Below are positions 1-7,623 of a stretch of 12,883 nt of DNA, piece by piece. The stretch's first letter is position 1. Every line of letters begins with the position of its first letter. This DNA is from a bacterium. Lineage in GTDB: Bacteria; Bdellovibrionota; FAC87; UBA2466. Made by a program: the position numbers and the translations under genes. The notes under the pieces are model-generated. The model ran no database searches. It was not told where the DNA came from and was given only the letters and a program-made list of their open reading frames with translations. The stretch lies in the NCBI GenBank assembly GCA_019750655.1, contig JAIEOG010000335.1, positions 1 through 12,883 on the forward strand. The letters are read 5' to 3'.

Positions 1-2
1 TG

Positions 3-2444
3 CTGGATAAAATCGGGGCCGGCAAAGCCGCCGCTCTCGCTACTGCAGTCGAAAAGGACCTGGCAAAGAAGCCGCAGGTCACTGGCAATGCGCAACCTTA
101 TGTCTCACCCGCGCTGAACAAGATCTTGGTCCAATCGGAAGACGAATCCAAAGCGCTGAAAGACGATTTCATTAGCACCGAGCACCTGTTCCTCGCGCTG
201 CTGGGCTCAAAAGAACCAGGCCTCAGCGGCCTGTTCTCAAAGAACGCCATCGCGAAGCCGGAATTCTTAACGGCTCTGCGATCTGTACGCGGTTCCCAGA
301 AAGTTACCGACCAAAACCCTGAGGAAAAATACGATGCCCTCGGCCGTTACACGCGCGACCTTACGGCCGCGGCGTCGAATGGCCGGCTCGATCCCGTGAT
401 TGGGCGCGACTCGGAAATCCGGCGCGTGATCCAGGTGCTTTCCCGCCGCACAAAGAACAATCCCGTTTTGATTGGCGAACCAGGCGTCGGTAAGACTGCA
501 ATCGCCGAAGGCCTCGCCCAGCGCATAGTCGCAGGCGATGTTCCAGAAAGCCTCAAGAACAAAAAGCTACTGGCTCTGGACTTGGGATCTCTTGTCGCTG
601 GGGCTAAGTACCGCGGTGAATTCGAAGAACGCCTGAAAGCCGTGCTCAAGGAAGTCACGACCGCACAGGGTTCCATCATTCTATTCATCGATGAACTCCA
701 CACCGTTGTCGGTGCGGGAAAATCGGAAGGCAGCCTGGATGCCTCCAATATGTTGAAACCCGCTCTCGCGCGCGGCGAATTGCGCTGCGTGGGTGCAACA
801 ACGCTCGACGAATACCGCCAATACATCGAAAAAGACTCAGCGTTAGAACGCCGCTTCCAGCAAGTCTACGTAGGCGAGCCTTCGGTCGAGGACACAGTCT
901 CCATTCTGCGTGGTTTAAAAGAAAAGTACGAAGTGCACCACGGGATCAAAATCCTCGATGGCGCGATTATCGCAGCGGCGAAACTCAGCCACCGCTACAT
1001 CACCCACCGGCAGCTACCAGACAAAGCGATCGATTTGATCGATGAAGCTGCGAGCAAGATCCGCATCGAGATCGATAGCATGCCTACCGAAATCGACGAG
1101 CTGGAACGTAAGCTCACTCAGTTTGGTGTGGAACGTGAAGCCTTGAAAAAGGAAAGCACGCCCGCCGCAAAGGCGCGCTTGGCTACCTTGGAAAACAACA
1201 TCGAAGAACTGCGCGGAAAATCTGCCAAACTCAAGATCCAGTGGCAAGGCGAGAAGACCCTCATCACCGAGCTCTCGGGCCTTAAAGAGCAAATTGAGCA
1301 AACGCGCCACCTTGCAGAAAAAGCCGAGCGCAACGGCGATCTCGAGAAAGCTGCGGAATTGAAATATGGCAAACTGACGGAGCTCGAAAAGAAAGTGACC
1401 GATGCGTCTGCGCGGCTTGCAGAACAAACACGCCCGGGCAGCATGCTGCGCCAGGAAGTCACTGAAGAAGATATCGCGGAAGTTGTCGCTAAATGGACCG
1501 GCATCCCTGTTTCAAAGATGTTGGAATCCGAAAAACGAAAACTCCTGCGCATGGAACAAGAACTGCGCAAACGCGTCATTGGCCAAGAAGAAGCCATCCG
1601 CACCGTTTGCAATGCCGTACGTCGAAACCAAGCCGGCCTTTCGGACCCGAAGCGTCCCATTGGCGGTTTTTTATTCTTAGGTCCCACGGGGGTTGGTAAG
1701 ACGGAGACGGCCAAGGCCCTCGCGGAGTTCTTGTTTGATGACGAGAACAACATGGTCCGCATCGATATGAGCGAGTTCATGGAAAAGCATTCCGTTTCCC
1801 GGCTCATCGGCGCCCCGCCCGGCTATGTAGGGTATGAAGAAGGGGGCGTACTCACAGAAGCCGTTCGCCGCCGTCCTTATTGTGTGGTGCTATTTGATGA
1901 AGTGGAAAAAGCGCACAAGGACGTCTTCAACGTGCTCCTGCAAGTTTTGGATGACGGCATTCTGACAGATGGCCAAGGCAACAAGGTGAACTTTAAGAAC
2001 ACCATTCTAATTCTCACCTCCAACCTCGGGACCCAACATCTGGAACCAGGAGAAGCTGTCAGTGTCGCGGTGCGCGATCGAATGATGCAAGATGTACGTG
2101 CGCATTTCCGGCCTGAGTTTTTGAATCGCCTCGACGATATCGTCGTGTACCAGCCACTCACTCAGGACGAGATCGGACAGATCGTCGAGATCCAACTGGA
2201 GAACCTAAAGGAGTTGCTGGCGGGGCGGAACCTGAGTATCGTCCTCGACGATTCCGTGAAGAAACAGCTCGCGGAACGCGGGTATGACCCCGTCTATGGC
2301 GCAAGGCCGTTGAAGCGCCTGGTTACAGAATTGATTTTGAACCCCTTAGCAAACCGGCTATTGGAAGGCGAATTCCAGCCGGGAGATCGGCTACGCATCT
2401 CCTTGGAAAAATCCGGCGAGCTAAGTTTTAAGAAAGCCGCATAA
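3..2444 (+). CDS. clpB: ClpB disaggregase, 5'-truncated by window edge
   Basis: ClpB is the cytosolic AAA+ disaggregase that works with DnaK/DnaJ/GrpE to pull proteins out of aggregates. The reading frame is open from base 3, with 813 residues visible. Against the usual ~860 aa, roughly 45-50 N-terminal residues lie outside the window, so the TTG at 126 is not the true start. The visible N-terminal repeat domain ends in FISTEHLFLALL. NBD1 has Walker A GEPGVGKT (bases 474-497, fragment residues 158-165) and Walker B ILFIDELHT. The coiled-coil M domain spans about bases 1060-1460; this long insert separates ClpB from ClpA and ClpC. NBD2 has Walker A GPTGVGKT (bases 1680-1703, residues 560-567), Walker B VVLFDEVEK, and the C-terminal GYDPVYGARPLKR sensor-2 region. 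All key ATPase residues look intact. htrA follows 9 bases downstream, so the two are probably cotranscribed. Confidence 0.97.
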   Translation: MDKIGAGKAAALATAVEKDLAKKPQVTGNAQPYVSPALNKILVQSEDESKALKDDFISTEHLFLALLGSKEPGLSGLFSKNAIAKPEFLTALRSVRGSQKVTDQNPEEKYDALGRYTRDLTAAASNGRLDPVIGRDSEIRRVIQVLSRRTKNNPVLIGEPGVGKTAIAEGLAQRIVAGDVPESLKNKKLLALDLGSLVAGAKYRGEFEERLKAVLKEVTTAQGSIILFIDELHTVVGAGKSEGSLDASNMLKPALARGELRCVGATTLDEYRQYIEKDSALERRFQQVYVGEPSVEDTVSILRGLKEKYEVHHGIKILDGAIIAAAKLSHRYITHRQLPDKAIDLIDEAASKIRIEIDSMPTEIDELERKLTQFGVEREALKKESTPAAKARLATLENNIEELRGKSAKLKIQWQGEKTLITELSGLKEQIEQTRHLAEKAERNGDLEKAAELKYGKLTELEKKVTDASARLAEQTRPGSMLRQEVTEEDIAEVVAKWTGIPVSKMLESEKRKLLRMEQELRKRVIGQEEAIRTVCNAVRRNQAGLSDPKRPIGGFLFLGPTGVGKTETAKALAEFLFDDENNMVRIDMSEFMEKHSVSRLIGAPPGYVGYEEGGVLTEAVRRRPYCVVLFDEVEKAHKDVFNVLLQVLDDGILTDGQGNKVNFKNTILILTSNLGTQHLEPGEAVSVAVRDRMMQDVRAHFRPEFLNRLDDIVVYQPLTQDEIGQIVEIQLENLKELLAGRNLSIVLDDSVKKQLAERGYDPVYGARPLKRLVTELILNPLANRLLEGEFQPGDRLRISLEKSGELSFKKAA

Positions 2445-2453
2445 AGAGGACTC

Positions 2454-4004
2454 ATGAGCGAAATCGAAAACCGCCCCGGACGTTCACGGATTGCCAAACT
2501 CCTCCCCTATCTTTTCGCAGGCGGAATTGCCGCACTGGTGAGCGTTCTGATTTACGCGGGAGTCCAGTACACCTACACGCGTTCTCCGGACGCTACCGCT
2601 AAAATCGGGACACTCGATAACCCTGCCGCAGCTCAGCTCGGGCCCGAAGGGACTTTGCTCAAAAAAACTTCCGAAAGTTTCCGCTTAATCGCCAAGAAAG
2701 TCGGCCCGGCGGTGGTGAACATCAAATCGACGAAGCGGCCGACAACGGCGGGCCGGCGTGGTTTGCGCCAGAGAGGCGGCGAGGATGAAGAGTCGCCCTA
2801 TTCGCGCGATCCATTCTTTGAGTTCTTTGAACGATTCGGACAGCCCTTTCCCTTCCCTCAGCAGGAAGGCCCGCAAACCAGCGTTGGCTCGGGCATCTTA
2901 GTGGATAAAGCAGGCATCGTCGTAACGAATAACCACGTCGTGGCCGAAGCAAACGAAATCCTGGTCACCTTCAATGGCCAGAAGACAGATATCAAAGCCA
3001 AGATCATCGGCACGGATCCCAAAACCGACTTGGCCGTTTTGAAATTAGAAAGCACGAAAGACCTTCCGGAACCTGCCGTGTGGGCAGACTCGAGCTCCGT
3101 GGAAGTGGGCGACTGGGCGATTGCGATTGGTAGCCCCTTTGCGCTCGGCCAGTCCGTTACCGTCGGTATTGTGAGCGCCATTGGTGGCCGCAATTCGATG
3201 GCGCTGGCGGGCACGGAGTACGGTGGAGACCTCATCCAGACGGATGCCGCCATCAACCCGGGAAATTCGGGCGGTCCCCTTTGCGATCTCGAAGGCAAGA
3301 TCATCGGCGTGAACACCGCGATTTATACGCGCAGTGGTGGATACATGGGCATCGGCTTTGCGATCCCCTCGGATCTCGCGCGGGATGTCACCAGCAAGCT
3401 CGCCAAGGACGGCAAAATCGTCCGTGGTTGGCTCGGCGTTTATATCCAGCCTCTCGATGAAGAACTGGGTAAGGAACTCGGTGTGAAACAAGGCGTGGGC
3501 ATCCACGAAGTCCTGGAAGAAAGCCCCGCCGCCAAGGCAGGCCTGCGAGCGGGCGATGCGATCGTCCAGATCAACGGCAAAGACGTCACTGAAGTCACGG
3601 CTCTGCAGAAAATGATTGCGGGTTTTAAACCGGGTCAGAAAATCGAAATGCGCGTGGTCTCCTACGCGGACAAAAAGACTAAGAACGTCACGGTCAACAT
3701 TGGCGAGCTGCCAGATTCCGATTCGCTAGCCGAAAAGGGCAGCGCACCTGCCGACGCGGCGCCCGATAAACTCGGGCTAGTGGTTACGAAGGGGAAAAAC
3801 GGCTTGGTCGTAGAGGCAGTCCAGCCAGGCTCCATGGGCGAACAGGTCGGATTGGAAGTGGGAGATATTCTCGTCACCGTCAATCGGAAAAAACTGGATA
3901 CGCTTGCGAATTACCGCAAACTTTTAGGGGGTTCGAAGAAGATTTACCTTGAGGTTAAGCGCGAAGGCCGTACTCTCTTTTACCAGTTCACTTTGCCTAA
4001 ATAA
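2454..4004 (+). CDS. Membrane-anchored HtrA/Deg serine protease with two PDZ domains
   Basis: This 516-aa protein is a DegP/DegQ-family periplasmic serine protease or chaperone for misfolded envelope proteins. A basic N-terminus precedes one hydrophobic segment (about residues 15-40) without a clear cleavage site, so it is probably membrane-anchored. A low-complexity stretch rich in Arg, Glu, Phe and Pro (about 95-140) takes the place of the usual LA loop. The trypsin-like triad is visible as His161 (TNNHVV), Asp192 (KTDLAVL) and Ser272 (NPGNSGGP). PDZ1 spans about 325-418 and PDZ2 about 440-515, with a charged linker between. The ATG at 2454 has the SD AAAGAGGA (2443-2450), which overlaps the clpB stop, so translation is probably coupled. 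The two-PDZ layout fits DegP/DegQ better than DegS, which has one; the retained anchor resembles DegS. I leave the symbol blank because the paralogue cannot be settled. Confidence 0.95.
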   Translation: MSEIENRPGRSRIAKLLPYLFAGGIAALVSVLIYAGVQYTYTRSPDATAKIGTLDNPAAAQLGPEGTLLKKTSESFRLIAKKVGPAVVNIKSTKRPTTAGRRGLRQRGGEDEESPYSRDPFFEFFERFGQPFPFPQQEGPQTSVGSGILVDKAGIVVTNNHVVAEANEILVTFNGQKTDIKAKIIGTDPKTDLAVLKLESTKDLPEPAVWADSSSVEVGDWAIAIGSPFALGQSVTVGIVSAIGGRNSMALAGTEYGGDLIQTDAAINPGNSGGPLCDLEGKIIGVNTAIYTRSGGYMGIGFAIPSDLARDVTSKLAKDGKIVRGWLGVYIQPLDEELGKELGVKQGVGIHEVLEESPAAKAGLRAGDAIVQINGKDVTEVTALQKMIAGFKPGQKIEMRVVSYADKKTKNVTVNIGELPDSDSLAEKGSAPADAAPDKLGLVVTKGKNGLVVEAVQPGSMGEQVGLEVGDILVTVNRKKLDTLANYRKLLGGSKKIYLEVKREGRTLFYQFTLPK

Positions 4005-4027
4005 GCTTAACTGAAAGGTTCTCCAGC

Positions 4028-4945
4028 ATGTCCTCCATCGTTGCGATTGGCTCCATGGCCTTCGACACTATTGAAACGCCTTTCGGGCGCGTGTCCAAAG
4101 CCCTGGGTGGTTCGGCCAATTACTTCTCTCTCTCTGCTAGCCATTTCGCTCCGGTGAAAGTGGTTAGTGTGGTGGGCGAGGATTACCCCAAGGAACACCT
4201 CGCACTTCTCCAGAAAAAGGGCGTCGATACCAAGGGCATTAAGATCGAGCAAGGCCGGACCTTTCACTGGGCGGGTAAGTACAGCTACGACCTAAACGAA
4301 GCGACCACCCTCCAGACGGAACTCAACGTTTTCCAGAATTTCGAGCCCCAGCTCCCGCCGGATTACACCGACAGTGAATTTGTCTTTTTGGGCAATATTG
4401 TCCCTGCCCTGCAAATGAAAGTGCTCGACCAGGTGAAAAACCCCAAGTTTATCGCCATCGACACCATGAATTTCTGGATTGAAAGCAGCCGCGACGCTTT
4501 GGTTAAGGCTATTTCGCGCTGCCATTGCCTCATCATCAATGAGGCAGAAATCCGCCAGCTAACCCAAACCCATAATGTGGTTAAAGCCGCTCAGATCGTG
4601 CGCGGTTGGGGCCCTCAGATCACGCTCGTAAAGCGGGGAGAGTACGGGGCGATGCTTTTTGACCATGGCGAAGTCTTCAGCCTACCTGCCCTACCCTTGG
4701 CAGAGGTTAAGGACCCCACAGGCGCGGGAGACACGTTTGCGGGTGGCTTTGTGGGCTATCTAGCCTCCCAATCTAACTTCTCCCTATCCCGTTCTGCCCT
4801 GCGTAAAGCAGTCGTTTATGGGAATGTCATGGCCTCTTTCACAGTACAGGACTTCGGCTTCACCTGTTTGCTACAATTAGAAAAGAAGGCCGTAGAAGAA
4901 CGGTTCAGGCGGTTTGTCGAGTTAACGTCCTTCGACAAAGAGTGA
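4028..4945 (+). CDS. PfkB/ribokinase-family carbohydrate kinase
   Basis: This 305-aa protein belongs to the PfkB (ribokinase-like) family, which phosphorylates sugars or nucleosides with ATP in the cytosol. The second PfkB signature is clear as DPTGAGDTFAGG (residues 229-240), with Asp235 as the expected catalytic base and GAG as the anion hole. The N-terminal substrate region has the family's GGSANY (27-32) and VSVVGEDYP (46-54). The length is typical. The substrate cannot be told from sequence: ribokinase, fructokinase, adenosine kinase and ADP-heptose-type kinases all share this fold. The ATG at 4028 follows htrA by 23 bases with a modest GAAAGG upstream. It is likely transcribed with clpB and htrA. 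Nothing in this neighbourhood encodes a sugar transporter or catabolic enzyme that would hint at the substrate. Confidence 0.92.
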   Translation: MSSIVAIGSMAFDTIETPFGRVSKALGGSANYFSLSASHFAPVKVVSVVGEDYPKEHLALLQKKGVDTKGIKIEQGRTFHWAGKYSYDLNEATTLQTELNVFQNFEPQLPPDYTDSEFVFLGNIVPALQMKVLDQVKNPKFIAIDTMNFWIESSRDALVKAISRCHCLIINEAEIRQLTQTHNVVKAAQIVRGWGPQITLVKRGEYGAMLFDHGEVFSLPALPLAEVKDPTGAGDTFAGGFVGYLASQSNFSLSRSALRKAVVYGNVMASFTVQDFGFTCLLQLEKKAVEERFRRFVELTSFDKE

Positions 4946-4946
4946 C

Positions 4947-4973
4947 TTGACGAAAAAAATCTTTCCCAGTAAT
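4947..4973 (+). promoter_or_regulatory. Possible sigma-70 promoter for the zinc-ribbon gene
   Basis: TTGACG (4947-4952) is followed after 15 bases by AGTAAT (4968-4973), four of six matches to TATAAT. The spacer is short by two bases, so this is a weak candidate. It would start transcription near 4980 and allow the small zinc-ribbon gene to be expressed apart from the upstream kinase. Confidence 0.25.
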
Positions 4974-5020
4974 CGAGGCTCTCTTCGAAAACAGCATTCG
5001 ACATAGGGGACATCGAGGAA

Positions 5021-5353
5021 ATGAAAAAAGCGGCAGCAAAAACGGCAGCAGCACCTGTGACTTTAGGGACCAAGCGCACTTGTCCCAAATGTGCTTCCAA
5101 GTTCTACGACTTGGCCAAAGCATCCATCCAGTGCCCAAAGTGTGGCACGGAAGTCGACCCTAATGCTGAGCTTGCTTTGTTCAAACAGGCCACGGAGAAA
5201 AAGGCCAAGCCTAAAACCATGCTCCGTGACGAAGAAGACGGCCCGACCAATGCTTCGGAATTCGAAAGCGTGGACGACCTGGGCGACGATGACGATGCGA
5301 GCCTAGATGAGCTCGGCGCTAAGGATGGTGGCGAGAGCGAGGACGATACCTGA
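5021..5353 (+). CDS. FYDLN-acid family zinc-ribbon protein (TIGR02300-like)
   Basis: This small 110-aa protein has two CPxC knuckles, CPKC (residues 21-24) and CPKC (38-41), forming a likely zinc ribbon. Between them lies SKFYDLAKASI, matching the conserved core GTKRTCPxCxxKFYDLN of the family known as 'FYDLN acid domain'. The N-terminus is Lys/Ala rich. The C-terminal third is strongly acidic (Asp/Glu run, about residues 68-110), as in the family. The molecular role of the family is unknown. The ATG at 5021 is preceded by AGGGGA (5005-5010) at a 10-base distance, and by GAGGAA directly abutting the start. The gene ends 9 bases before the end of the converging pilus operon, so this is the last gene of the + strand block. 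Confidence 0.88.
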   Translation: MKKAAAKTAAAPVTLGTKRTCPKCASKFYDLAKASIQCPKCGTEVDPNAELALFKQATEKKAKPKTMLRDEEDGPTNASEFESVDDLGDDDDASLDELGAKDGGESEDDT

Positions 5354-5362
5354 GCCGCGGGC

Positions 5363-5587
5363 TTAGGATCGCTTAGCCGGAACGTCTTTCCCTGCTCCCC
5401 CGATTTGGCGTGTGTCCACACGAACGCGGGGGCCGGAATCTCGGCGGAAATTTCTACGGTAGGCGCGGCGATAGCCCGCGACCATCAAAAACGCAAAAAA
5501 CCCGCAAATCGCCAGCCACGATAGAAGAAATACATGCTTGGAAGACACGCCGCTGAAAAGCTTCACCAAGAACTTATCGTGCACCAT
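5363..5587 (-). CDS. Small single-pass membrane protein at end of Tad-like operon
   Basis: This 74-aa protein matches no family I recognise. It has one hydrophobic segment (about residues 19-38, VFLLSWLAICGFFAFLMVAG) followed at once by a very basic stretch (YRRAYRRNFRR), which predicts a bitopic inner-membrane protein with the basic tail in the cytosol. The C-terminus is polar and basic. The case for a real gene is the start context: ATG at 5587 has GAGG (5596-5593) five bases upstream, and that SD overlaps the TGA stop (5597-5595) of the PEGA-protein gene, the same tight coupling seen along this operon. Its place as the last cistron suggests a job with the pilus or secretion assembly, but no function can be assigned. 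Confidence 0.7.
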   Translation of the reverse strand: MVHDKFLVKLFSGVSSKHVFLLSWLAICGFFAFLMVAGYRRAYRRNFRRDSGPRVRVDTRQIGGAGKDVPAKRS

Positions 5588-5594
5588 GGGAGCC

Positions 5595-6815
5595 TCAATC
5601 TAGTCCGAGCTGAATGACAGGGTTGGAGTGAATATCGCGCTCTTGCCGGGTAGCAATCAACGCCGTTGCCAGGCCAACGGCCACAAGCCCCGAAAGAATC
5701 CAAAGCTCGCGGCTTTCGTACCACTTTCGCTCCCCAAACGTTTCCCGCGATTCAGCGCGCGGCAGCTCATACCCACGCTCCGATCCGATTTGGGTCGATA
5801 CGCGCAAGGGCGCTGCCCGGTGCTGATCGAGAGCGTCGGTCAGAACAGCCCCCGATAGCGGGAAATCCCCTTCTGCCGTGCCTTGGGAGAGGTTCGCATA
5901 GGTTAGAGGCAAGCGAGTCGGAAGCTTCTGAATGCCGCGGCCCGGAGAATAAAGCGAAAGCGAAAAACCCTCTGCACCGGCTTGGACAGCTAACAACGCA
6001 TCCAATTCCGCCCACTGGCGGACGTTCTCCAGAGACGCTACCGCCGGCGTGCGGTCTTTTGCGTGCGCTAGCCGTGCCGACTCCATCCACTGTCCGGAAC
6101 GCCGGCAATCGACGGTGCTGTTCAAAGTCTCGTAGCCCTCGGCGCTGATTTCCACAGGGTAGACTCGGCCCGTGAGAAACTCGAATTCCCTTTGTTTGCC
6201 AAAAGCATATCCCTGCACCCGGATATCCGCCGACGCGGGCTCCACAGTGAGTTCTACGCGGCAAGCGCAGGGAAGCGGAGCCGCTTGGATGCGATCGAGC
6301 AACGGTTGCACGGCATTTTCGGGAATCCCGCGCCAGGCGATGGCGGACAGCGTACCTTCGGGATGCCCGGTAACAGCTTGCTCTAAACGCGCACGCACCA
6401 AAGCGCTGTCGCCTTTTTCAAGCGCCTGTGCGGCCTGGAAGAGCCGGTAATGCTGGATTTGAGGCCCAGCACTCGCCAATCGGCTCAGGGCTTCGGCACT
6501 GCGTTCGGCCTGCTCTACGGCGATGGAGCGGTTTGAAGGATCCGTCGACTGCTCCAAGATCAGCAGGTGTTTTCGAGAGCCGCTAAGCGCCTCCTTTTCG
6601 GTGCCCAGGCTTTTGGCTCGAACCCCCCAAGCCGGGTGATCCCCCAACCAACGTTCGATTTGTTTTTCCAACCTTGGGTAAAGGCGCTCGGCTTGCGGTA
6701 GATCCGTGCCGACGCCCACTATGCCCACGCGAAAAGCGGAATCCACGGCGGCGGTTCCGGGCAGCGGAAAACACAATCCCGCAATCAGTACACTGCGCAG
6801 AAAAAGCGAGATCAC
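5595..6815 (-). CDS. Exported PEGA-domain protein with C-terminal membrane anchor, in Tad-like operon
   Basis: This 406-aa protein starts at GTG 6815, which overlaps the cpaB stop as GTGA. The SD GGAGGAAG sits about 6 bases upstream. It has an N-terminal signal peptide (about residues 1-22, ending PGTAA). An alpha-helical region of about residues 40-180 carries a TPR-like helix pair (HYRLFQAAQALEKGD). A PEGA domain follows (about 186-238: VELTVEPASADIRVQG, then VYPVEISAEGYETL), a small beta domain usually found in surface or periplasmic proteins. A C-terminal hydrophobic helix (about 369-388, ELWILSGLVAVGLATALIAT) is followed by a short polar tail. It probably sits in the periplasm, anchored at the C-terminus. 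PEGA-domain proteins are not a standard part of described tad operons, so it may be a lineage-specific assembly or surface-anchoring component. The PEGA call is fairly secure; the role is inferred from position only. Confidence 0.85.
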   Translation of the reverse strand: MISLFLRSVLIAGLCFPLPGTAAVDSAFRVGIVGVGTDLPQAERLYPRLEKQIERWLGDHPAWGVRAKSLGTEKEALSGSRKHLLILEQSTDPSNRSIAVEQAERSAEALSRLASAGPQIQHYRLFQAAQALEKGDSALVRARLEQAVTGHPEGTLSAIAWRGIPENAVQPLLDRIQAAPLPCACRVELTVEPASADIRVQGYAFGKQREFEFLTGRVYPVEISAEGYETLNSTVDCRRSGQWMESARLAHAKDRTPAVASLENVRQWAELDALLAVQAGAEGFSLSLYSPGRGIQKLPTRLPLTYANLSQGTAEGDFPLSGAVLTDALDQHRAAPLRVSTQIGSERGYELPRAESRETFGERKWYESRELWILSGLVAVGLATALIATRQERDIHSNPVIQLGLD

Positions 6816-7525
6816 AGTTCTTCCTCCCAGACTTCAATGGAACGCTGCTGGCGGTTGGCTCCGGTGAAATGGCGCTGGCCCGAAGCGGTATCGCGGGAAC
6901 TTTGGATCGCAATCTTTAGTTTACCCGTTTGCGCAGCTGTTTCCACCCAAGCGATTTCCTCGGCACTCAAAGCCACAAGAGGCCCCCGGCCTTCCCCCGC
7001 ATCCAAAACTAAAACCCCCGAGAGCAGACGCCGCGCCGCCCCACCCTGGTGTGGCGTGGAGAAGAATTCGAGCCGATCGCCTTCGGTTAGCCGCGCCCCT
7101 TCTTGGCCCTCAAGGGGATAGGCGAGCTTGCCCGCCGGCACACGGCTCCCAAGCCCATCGCCCCACTCTAGATCGGAATATTTCAGTGCCGCTCCGGCCT
7201 CCATTGCGTGGGCCAGACGGCGGCCATCGACCCGATCGAGGTAGCGGGCTTCCACGGCCCCTTGCTGTGCGCCTTCTGCCACTCCGAGATCCCCGAGGGT
7301 TAAACGCGCGCCCGAAGGCAGTGCTTCTTGCAGGACGAGAACGCGTGGCTTTTCGGTGGGTTTCGCCGGCTGAGAAAAGTGCTGCCCCAAAAAGCCCAAC
7401 ACACCAGCAGCCACCCAGAACACTGTTCTACGGCGCCGCCAAAGCTGCCGCTTTAGCTTTTCTGATAGGGGATGCCATCGTAGCGCAATCTTTGCTCCTG
7501 GAGATTCTCCAAGCGCAGGCGCCAT
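6812..7525 (-). CDS. cpaB: CpaB/RcpC-like Flp pilus assembly protein (SAF domain)
   Basis: CpaB (RcpC) is a periplasmic Tad-system protein that works with the secretin. From ATG 7525 the product is 237 aa. It has a very basic stretch (LKRQLWRRRR), one transmembrane anchor (about residues 34-49), then an SAF domain (about 61-121: RVLVLQEALPSGARLTLGDL). The C-terminal block matches the family: EGDRLEFFST (148-157), VLVLDAGEG (171-179) and GPLVALSAEEIAWVETAAQT (181-200), followed by GKLKIAIQS. The start is uncertain. ATG 7525 lies inside the upstream 56-aa gene (73-base overlap) and lacks a clear SD. The open frame extends to 7639 with further GTG and TTG codons, and an ATT with AGGAG six bases upstream lies near 7489. 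The stop (6814-6812) overlaps the next gene's GTG. Confidence 0.85.
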   Translation of the reverse strand: MAPALGESPGAKIALRWHPLSEKLKRQLWRRRRTVFWVAAGVLGFLGQHFSQPAKPTEKPRVLVLQEALPSGARLTLGDLGVAEGAQQGAVEARYLDRVDGRRLAHAMEAGAALKYSDLEWGDGLGSRVPAGKLAYPLEGQEGARLTEGDRLEFFSTPHQGGAARRLLSGVLVLDAGEGRGPLVALSAEEIAWVETAAQTGKLKIAIQSSRDTASGQRHFTGANRQQRSIEVWEEEL

Positions 7526-7623
7526 TGTTTGAGAAGTGCCCAATGGCACGGCAAACAAACTGCGCCAACTAAAACGGCGATGAGTAGCGTTTCCAATAGG
7601 ACACTGCCCTGCTGCGCTTTCAC
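7453..7623 (-). CDS. 56-aa prepilin-like (pseudopilin) protein, GTG start
   Basis: This short gene begins at GTG 7623 and overlaps the TGA of the TadG-like gene (7622-7620) as GTGA, the same junction seen between cpaB and the PEGA gene. The product begins MKAQQG followed by SVLLETLLIAVLVGAV. That is a class III (type IV prepilin) signal: short basic leader, Gly at -1, Glu at +5, then an unbroken hydrophobic helix. The rest (HWALLKQWRLRLENLQEQRL) is an amphipathic, basic helix ending at residue 56, stop at 7455-7453. The prepilin peptidase of the Tad system (TadV/CpaA) would be the expected processing enzyme. It may be a minor pseudopilin of the TadE/TadF kind. At 56 aa I cannot rule out chance, but signal, overlap and operon position all agree. 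Confidence 0.7.
   Translation of the reverse strand: MKAQQGSVLLETLLIAVLVGAVCLPCHWALLKQWRLRLENLQEQRLRYDGIPYQKS

Noticed and set aside
1014..1807. Long - strand frames opposite clpB
   Set aside because: Mirror frames of a well-conserved gene; composition is Ser/Phe/Arg rich and no start context is present.
5351..5365. TGAGCC-GCG-GGCTTA hairpin between the converging genes
   Set aside because: Six pairs with a wobble, a three-base loop and no T-run; too weak to call a terminator.
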